Shown here one piece after another: positions 61,601-64,000 of a DNA stretch of 64,000 nucleotides. This DNA comes from Hemibagrus wyckioides (lineage: Eukaryota > Chordata > Actinopteri > Siluriformes > Bagridae). The stretch covers positions 9,265,699 through 9,329,698 of the forward strand of contig NC_080713.1 in the NCBI RefSeq assembly GCF_019097595.1. Direction: 5' to 3'. The first letter of the stretch is position 1. Each line of letters opens with the position of its first letter. Made by a program: the position numbers and the translations under genes. The notes under the pieces are model-generated. The model had not been told where the DNA came from. It saw only the letters and a list, made by a program, of their open reading frames with translations, and did not search any database.

Positions 61601-61917
61601 TATAGATGGCGAGTATGGACTTTGAGTACTGGCAAGGAGTATGGAGGGTAAGTATGGACAAAGTATGGATCAGTATGGATAACAAAAATCATGGGCTGTA
61701 TCACGGCTTATGTGAAACATTTCACTGTGCTGTAATGGATATGTGACTTCTCAAAGCTTATTCTTTTAAATATCACATTGCTTTGCATATCAAAAAAGGA
61801 TATTACATCTCAGCACGCCCGTCACAATCTGATTCAGCATTTCTCACCTGTGTAGGCCATGGTTTTGGGGTTTCCGTACGGAGTCCCTGGCTGCACTGGA
61901 CTGTACACAGGGTTCAT
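49085..61917 (-). CDS. FAM168A: FAM168A (TCRP1), five coding exons
   Basis: Exons 61917-61848, 58393-58313, 51867-51725, 50586-50406 and 49197-49085 join in phase to 195 codons plus TAG. The product begins [20 protein letters not shown] and ends GYSYVPPHW. It is rich in Pro, Tyr, Ala and Thr, with [12 protein letters not shown] at 112-123 and the conserved weakly hydrophobic [17 protein letters not shown] at 146-162. The opening [11 protein letters not shown] and the PPHW end identify FAM168A rather than FAM168B (which has SSGVPYANAK and PPQW). Human FAM168A is linked to cisplatin resistance in tumour cells (TCRP1); its biochemical role is not well defined. No signal peptide. The longer human isoform's extra internal segment (roughly 50 residues) is not found here. 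Confidence 0.95.
49198..50230. other. FAM168A intron 4, no recognised element
   Basis: Intronic noncoding sequence between coding exons 4 and 5. Nothing further supported. Confidence 0.5.
50231..50365 (-). repeat. SINE-like repeat fragment
   Basis: Reverse of the family at 21268: ttgtccaagattgctgagat, ttaaactcacaaccttcagt and caataacttaactatgggac, i.e. the box-B-like tail and the tgagtttaaatctcag region. Located 40 bases from FAM168A exon 4. Confidence 0.5.
50406..50586 (-). CDS. FAM168A: FAM168A coding exon 4
   Basis: 181 bases, residues 99-158 plus one base ([20 protein letters not shown] ... MAMSA). Acceptor CTCTTTAG|G is strong; donor TGCAG|GTCAAA departs from consensus at +3 to +6. The most conserved exon of the gene. 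Confidence 0.95.
50587..51724. other. FAM168A intron 3, no recognised element
   Basis: AT-rich intron of about 1.1 kb; no repeat or RNA gene recognised. Confidence 0.5.
51725..51867 (-). CDS. FAM168A: FAM168A coding exon 3
   Basis: 143 bases completing codon 51 and ending in phase 0, residues 51-98 ([17 protein letters not shown]...YPQQNLYTQ). Acceptor GATCAG|G, donor CTCAG|GTAAG. Confidence 0.94.
51868..53400. other. FAM168A intron 2, proximal part
   Basis: AT-rich intronic sequence with a short GA run (52621-52640) and A-rich tracts. No additional exon could be recognised on the minus strand. Confidence 0.45.
53401..53654. repeat. Long hairpin: 82-bp arms around (AT)n
   Basis: Left arm 53401-53483 and right arm 53573-53654 are reverse complements over 82-83 bases with only one T indel. 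The loop holds a 20-base AT-rich spacer and about 33 AT units, themselves self-complementary. Arm sequence includes ctaacccagaaggggtgttt and tatctgtttagtattaccat. It sits in the FAM168A intron between exons 2 and 3 and would be transcribed. Confidence 0.95.
53655..53935 (+). pseudogene. Decayed Tc1-like copy (second lineage)
   Basis: Left end gatacactatatggccagaa with a gtagacacctg motif, then plus-strand transposase scraps: cattgccattctagaacagt, ccacaaggcaaggtctgtga, aagcctgacctcaagtcaac (PDLK) and tttggaatgaattggaacac (LWNELEH). It begins at the right edge of the hairpin. Confidence 0.7.
53936..54589. other. FAM168A intron 2, middle part
   Basis: Noncoding, with A-rich tracts at 53971-53987 and 54519-54540. 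No element recognised. Confidence 0.4.
54590..54740 (+). repeat. Dispersed teleost repeat, 5' part
   Basis: Contains agctaggtggcataatggta, cgcgctgctgcctcacaact and tgtcctgtttcctcccacaa, matching the start and middle of a common fish repeat. Confidence 0.45.
54741..56571. other. FAM168A intron 2, distal part
   Basis: Intronic noncoding sequence. 56030-56220 is GC-richer and unlike its surroundings, but no clean exon frame could be built. A CATC run lies at 56547-56563. Confidence 0.4.
56572..57109 (+). mobile_element. Deleted Tc1-like element with transposase C-terminus
   Basis: Ends atacagctctggaaaaa and ttttttttccagagctgtat are inverted. Immediately after the left end the sequence jumps to the transposase C-terminus: [20 protein letters not shown], then [12 protein letters not shown] and [11 protein letters not shown]. 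The N-terminal two thirds are deleted. The right half keeps the AT-rich tail ending in tagtggtctcttattttttt. A third Tc1 lineage. Confidence 0.8.
57110..58312. other. FAM168A intron 2 near exon 2
   Basis: Noncoding; CATC-rich run at 57125-57245 and a GT microsatellite at 58281-58304 next to the exon donor. No gene recognised. Confidence 0.45.
58313..58393 (-). CDS. FAM168A: FAM168A coding exon 2
   Basis: 81 bases, phase 1 to phase 1, residues 24-50 ([13 protein letters not shown]...GYPPG). Acceptor TTATTAG|G, donor CCAG|GTGAG. A symmetric exon, so it could be skipped without frameshift. Confidence 0.93.
58581..58634. repeat. (GA)n-rich microsatellite
   Basis: GA run with a few GC interruptions. 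Confidence 0.9.
58635..59300. other. FAM168A intron 1, no recognised element
   Basis: Noncoding with a CA run near 58748-58769. Confidence 0.4.
59301..59465 (-). mobile_element. Non-autonomous element, uninterrupted copy
   Basis: Reverse-complement relative of 9615-10024 lacking its central insert: taatccagggtttaggaatg, tgaaccgtcagactaggaat, agccaggattaattgttaac. A further, more distant relative seems to lie at 59930-60090. Superfamily unknown. Confidence 0.55.
59466..61847. other. FAM168A intron 1, remaining part
   Basis: Noncoding; pyrimidine-rich stretch at 60270-60450 and a long CA-rich, low-complexity region at 61200-61420. No additional exon recognised. Confidence 0.4.
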
Positions 61918-61936
61918 ACTGGATACTCTGCTCTTA
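61848..61936 (-). CDS. FAM168A: FAM168A exon with start codon
   Basis: Acceptor TTTTCAG ends at 61937; 19 bases of 5'UTR precede the ATG at 61917-61915. Coding 70 bases give residues 1-23 plus one base. Donor ACACAG|GTGAG at 61848|61847. Earlier noncoding exon(s) must lie beyond the window's right edge. Confidence 0.93.
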
Positions 61937-62106
61937 CTGAAAATGAGAGAAATAGGAACATATTAATGCTGTACAAATATATGCTATAAAACTGACCCAA
62001 AACTCTTACAAAGACAAAATATTCGGAAAAACAGATGACGTGGAATTCGGATGTCCAAGCCAAGAAAATTTTGAGGCAGATTTACACACAGCAAGAGACA
62101 GATGCG

Positions 62107-62112
62107 CACACA

Positions 62113-62178
<66 letters not shown>

Positions 62179-62184
62179 GAGAGA
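62107..62184. repeat. (CA)n-(GA)n compound microsatellite
   Basis: CA run joined directly to a GA run. Open frames here encode HTHT/ERER artefacts. Confidence 0.95.
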
Positions 62185-63687
62185 ATCAAATAAACCAACT
62201 GTTAAAGAAGATAAATACACACTCTCAGCTCCACAGCTATCAGCTGACATGACTATCATTTGTACAGTATTTTCTATGTGTGTATAATGTTTAAAAAATA
62301 AAATACCAACAAAAGTATTAGTATTTTGCCTCAGTTGCATTAGCTAACTAGCAAAACTGTGACGATTTTGCCGACATTCTGTAAAACTTCTGCTGCAAGA
62401 AAAAAAAAAACTAAACTACAAGAAACTACACAAACTCCAACATTTGTAAGCAAACACCATTTGAGCATAAATGGAGCAATTTATCTTTGTTACCAGAACA
62501 CTCGAGCAAATGCATGCTAGTTTCTTTAGCAGGCTAACTATAATGTGACAAAGTGAAATAAAGATGTCCCTAAACAATTCTTTGAGAATTGAATACTAAG
62601 CTTTTTTTTTTTTTTTTTTTTAAATGTAACTATTTTTGTTACACAGTCAGAAATAACATATTTATTAATAAATTTAATAAATAATTTTTTTTTTTTAGAT
62701 GTTATTACAAAATTATATGATTTTTATTTCAGGAAATTGTAGTTTTATTTCTATTTGTTTTCCCATTCCTGTGTACACGTGTATACCTCTATGCTACAGC
62801 TGTCTTGCTTTTTAAAGCAGCACATTTCAACATAGTTGCTTGATAAGTGATAGATAATGAGGAAATTATTAGCATCAACTCTAGCATATTAGTCTACTGC
62901 TAATACATCTAGCAAAGCTAACCAGGCTAGCTAATGATAGAGATTTACACAGAAATTTCATGAATACAAGCATTCTCTTAGACACAGGATTGGCGAGACT
63001 GTTACCTAAGTAGATATCTTCAGTCATAAGACAAACTCTAATATTGCTGCTTATAAGAGAATTTACTCGTCCTCCATTTTGAATGACTTGGAACTGGGTT
63101 CATGAGACAGTATAAGAGCCTTTGGATCATCTCCAACAAAACTACAATATTTATATATTAATATAATTCTAACTGTCCTGTAAAATATTTTTTAAAAAAT
63201 ATTTAAAAAATATGGTCAAAAATGTACATTATGTTTGGTACACTCAGGTGTTAAGTTGCAACCAGCTGAATGGGGGCTACATGATAATGCTATCAGAAAT
63301 TCATTCTACTCATCTGAATATATTTTTAAAATATTTTTTATCACACTGCTCCTTTCTGGATAAGAATGAAGACTACTGTACTATGCCCTAGATAGTAAGT
63401 GTACATATTTGGATATTTTGTGCATCACAAATGTGTGAGTCTTTCAAGAAATATTCATAATCTCACAAACATATACACACACACACAGACACACACACAA
63501 CCCTCCAGAGTAGATATGAGGTTGGATATACAGTTATACAGCCTCTACACTGACCTCTTTAAGCTGCTGTCTGTCGGGTAGAGAAAAGTGTATTTGTCAG
63601 AGGGGGGTCCGCCTGCCATTCTCACTGAAGCAAAGGCAAATGAAGGAGGGATGGATATGCAAATCTGAAACATCAAATAAAAACAAG

Positions 63688-63726
63688 AAAGAAAGAAAGA
63701 AAGAAAGAAAGGAAGAAAGGAAGAAA

Positions 63727-63760
<34 letters not shown>

Positions 63761-63763
63761 AAA
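63688..63763. repeat. (GAAA)n/(GGAA)n microsatellite
   Basis: Purine tetranucleotide run with GAAA and GGAA variants. Confidence 0.95.
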
Positions 63764-64000
63764 ACAAAAGGAAAGCAAGGTCATGGTTAGAAAAAGCACA
63801 ATTGAGCACAGCAAAGCACAAAGTACTGCAACAAAAAAGAGGCAAAGCACAACATAACAGCTGAGAGAGACAGAGAGAGAGAGAGAGAGAATGTGTCAGT
63901 GCTGACCAGAGGTAGAATGTGTGTGACAGAAAGCGGAATGAGATTCAGAGAGAAAGAGAGAGAATGAGAGAGAGAGAGAGTGAGAGTCAAAGAGAGGAGA

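Larger units (their letters stand above)
61937..64000. other. FAM168A intron upstream of the start-codon exon
   Basis: Noncoding up to the window edge. Besides the CA-GA array there is a T-rich run at 62602-62620, a GAAA/GGAA array (63688-63763) and GA-rich sequence at 63865-63980. No upstream FAM168A exon was recognised. Confidence 0.45.

Overview
This window reads as nuclear DNA from a teleost fish. The evidence is an AT-rich, intron-bearing locus dense in short tandem repeats, with many Tc1/mariner-type transposons of different ages, an L2-type LINE tail, tRNA-derived SINE-like repeats and an LTR remnant. The Tc1 and dispersed-repeat families resemble those common in catfishes and other otophysans. 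That placement is inference and cannot be settled from this window.

Two protein-coding host genes are supported, both on the minus strand. (1) 508-1530 holds a single-exon coding region for a P2Y6-type nucleotide receptor (P2RY6), with a splice acceptor just upstream of its start codon. The rest of its transcript must therefore begin farther to the right. A CpG-rich block at about 28.7-29.07 kb has a TATA-like box and a consensus splice donor on the same strand. It is a candidate for the promoter and first noncoding exon. (2) 49085-61917 holds five coding exons of FAM168A (195 codons, all splice phases consistent). A likely intron follows the stop codon and leads to a terminal 3'UTR exon at 47178. 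The upstream noncoding exon(s) and promoter lie beyond the right edge.

Layout: 0-1.55 kb P2RY6 coding exon; 1.55-28.8 kb proposed P2RY6 intron, filled with LINE, Tc1, inverted-repeat and SINE debris; 28.7-29.07 kb CpG-rich candidate promoter; 29.3-34.2 kb a threefold reiterated module carrying Tc1 remnants and a solo LTR; 35.36-36.61 kb a complete Tc1-type transposon with an uninterrupted 343-residue transposase; 36.6-45.7 kb decayed repeats; 45.7-61.9 kb FAM168A; 61.9-64 kb FAM168A intron.

The host genes are neighbours by ancestry rather than function. In human 11q13.4, as I recall it, P2RY6, ARHGEF17, RELT and FAM168A lie in that order. Here P2RY6 and FAM168A adjoin without the two middle genes and share a strand. 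The remaining activity in the window is transposon biology: a full-length Tc1 copy, a same-length sibling disabled by one nonsense codon, at least five other decayed Tc1-like families, short derivatives, and a long perfect hairpin in a FAM168A intron. I saw no CRISPR array, prokaryotic operon or rRNA gene.
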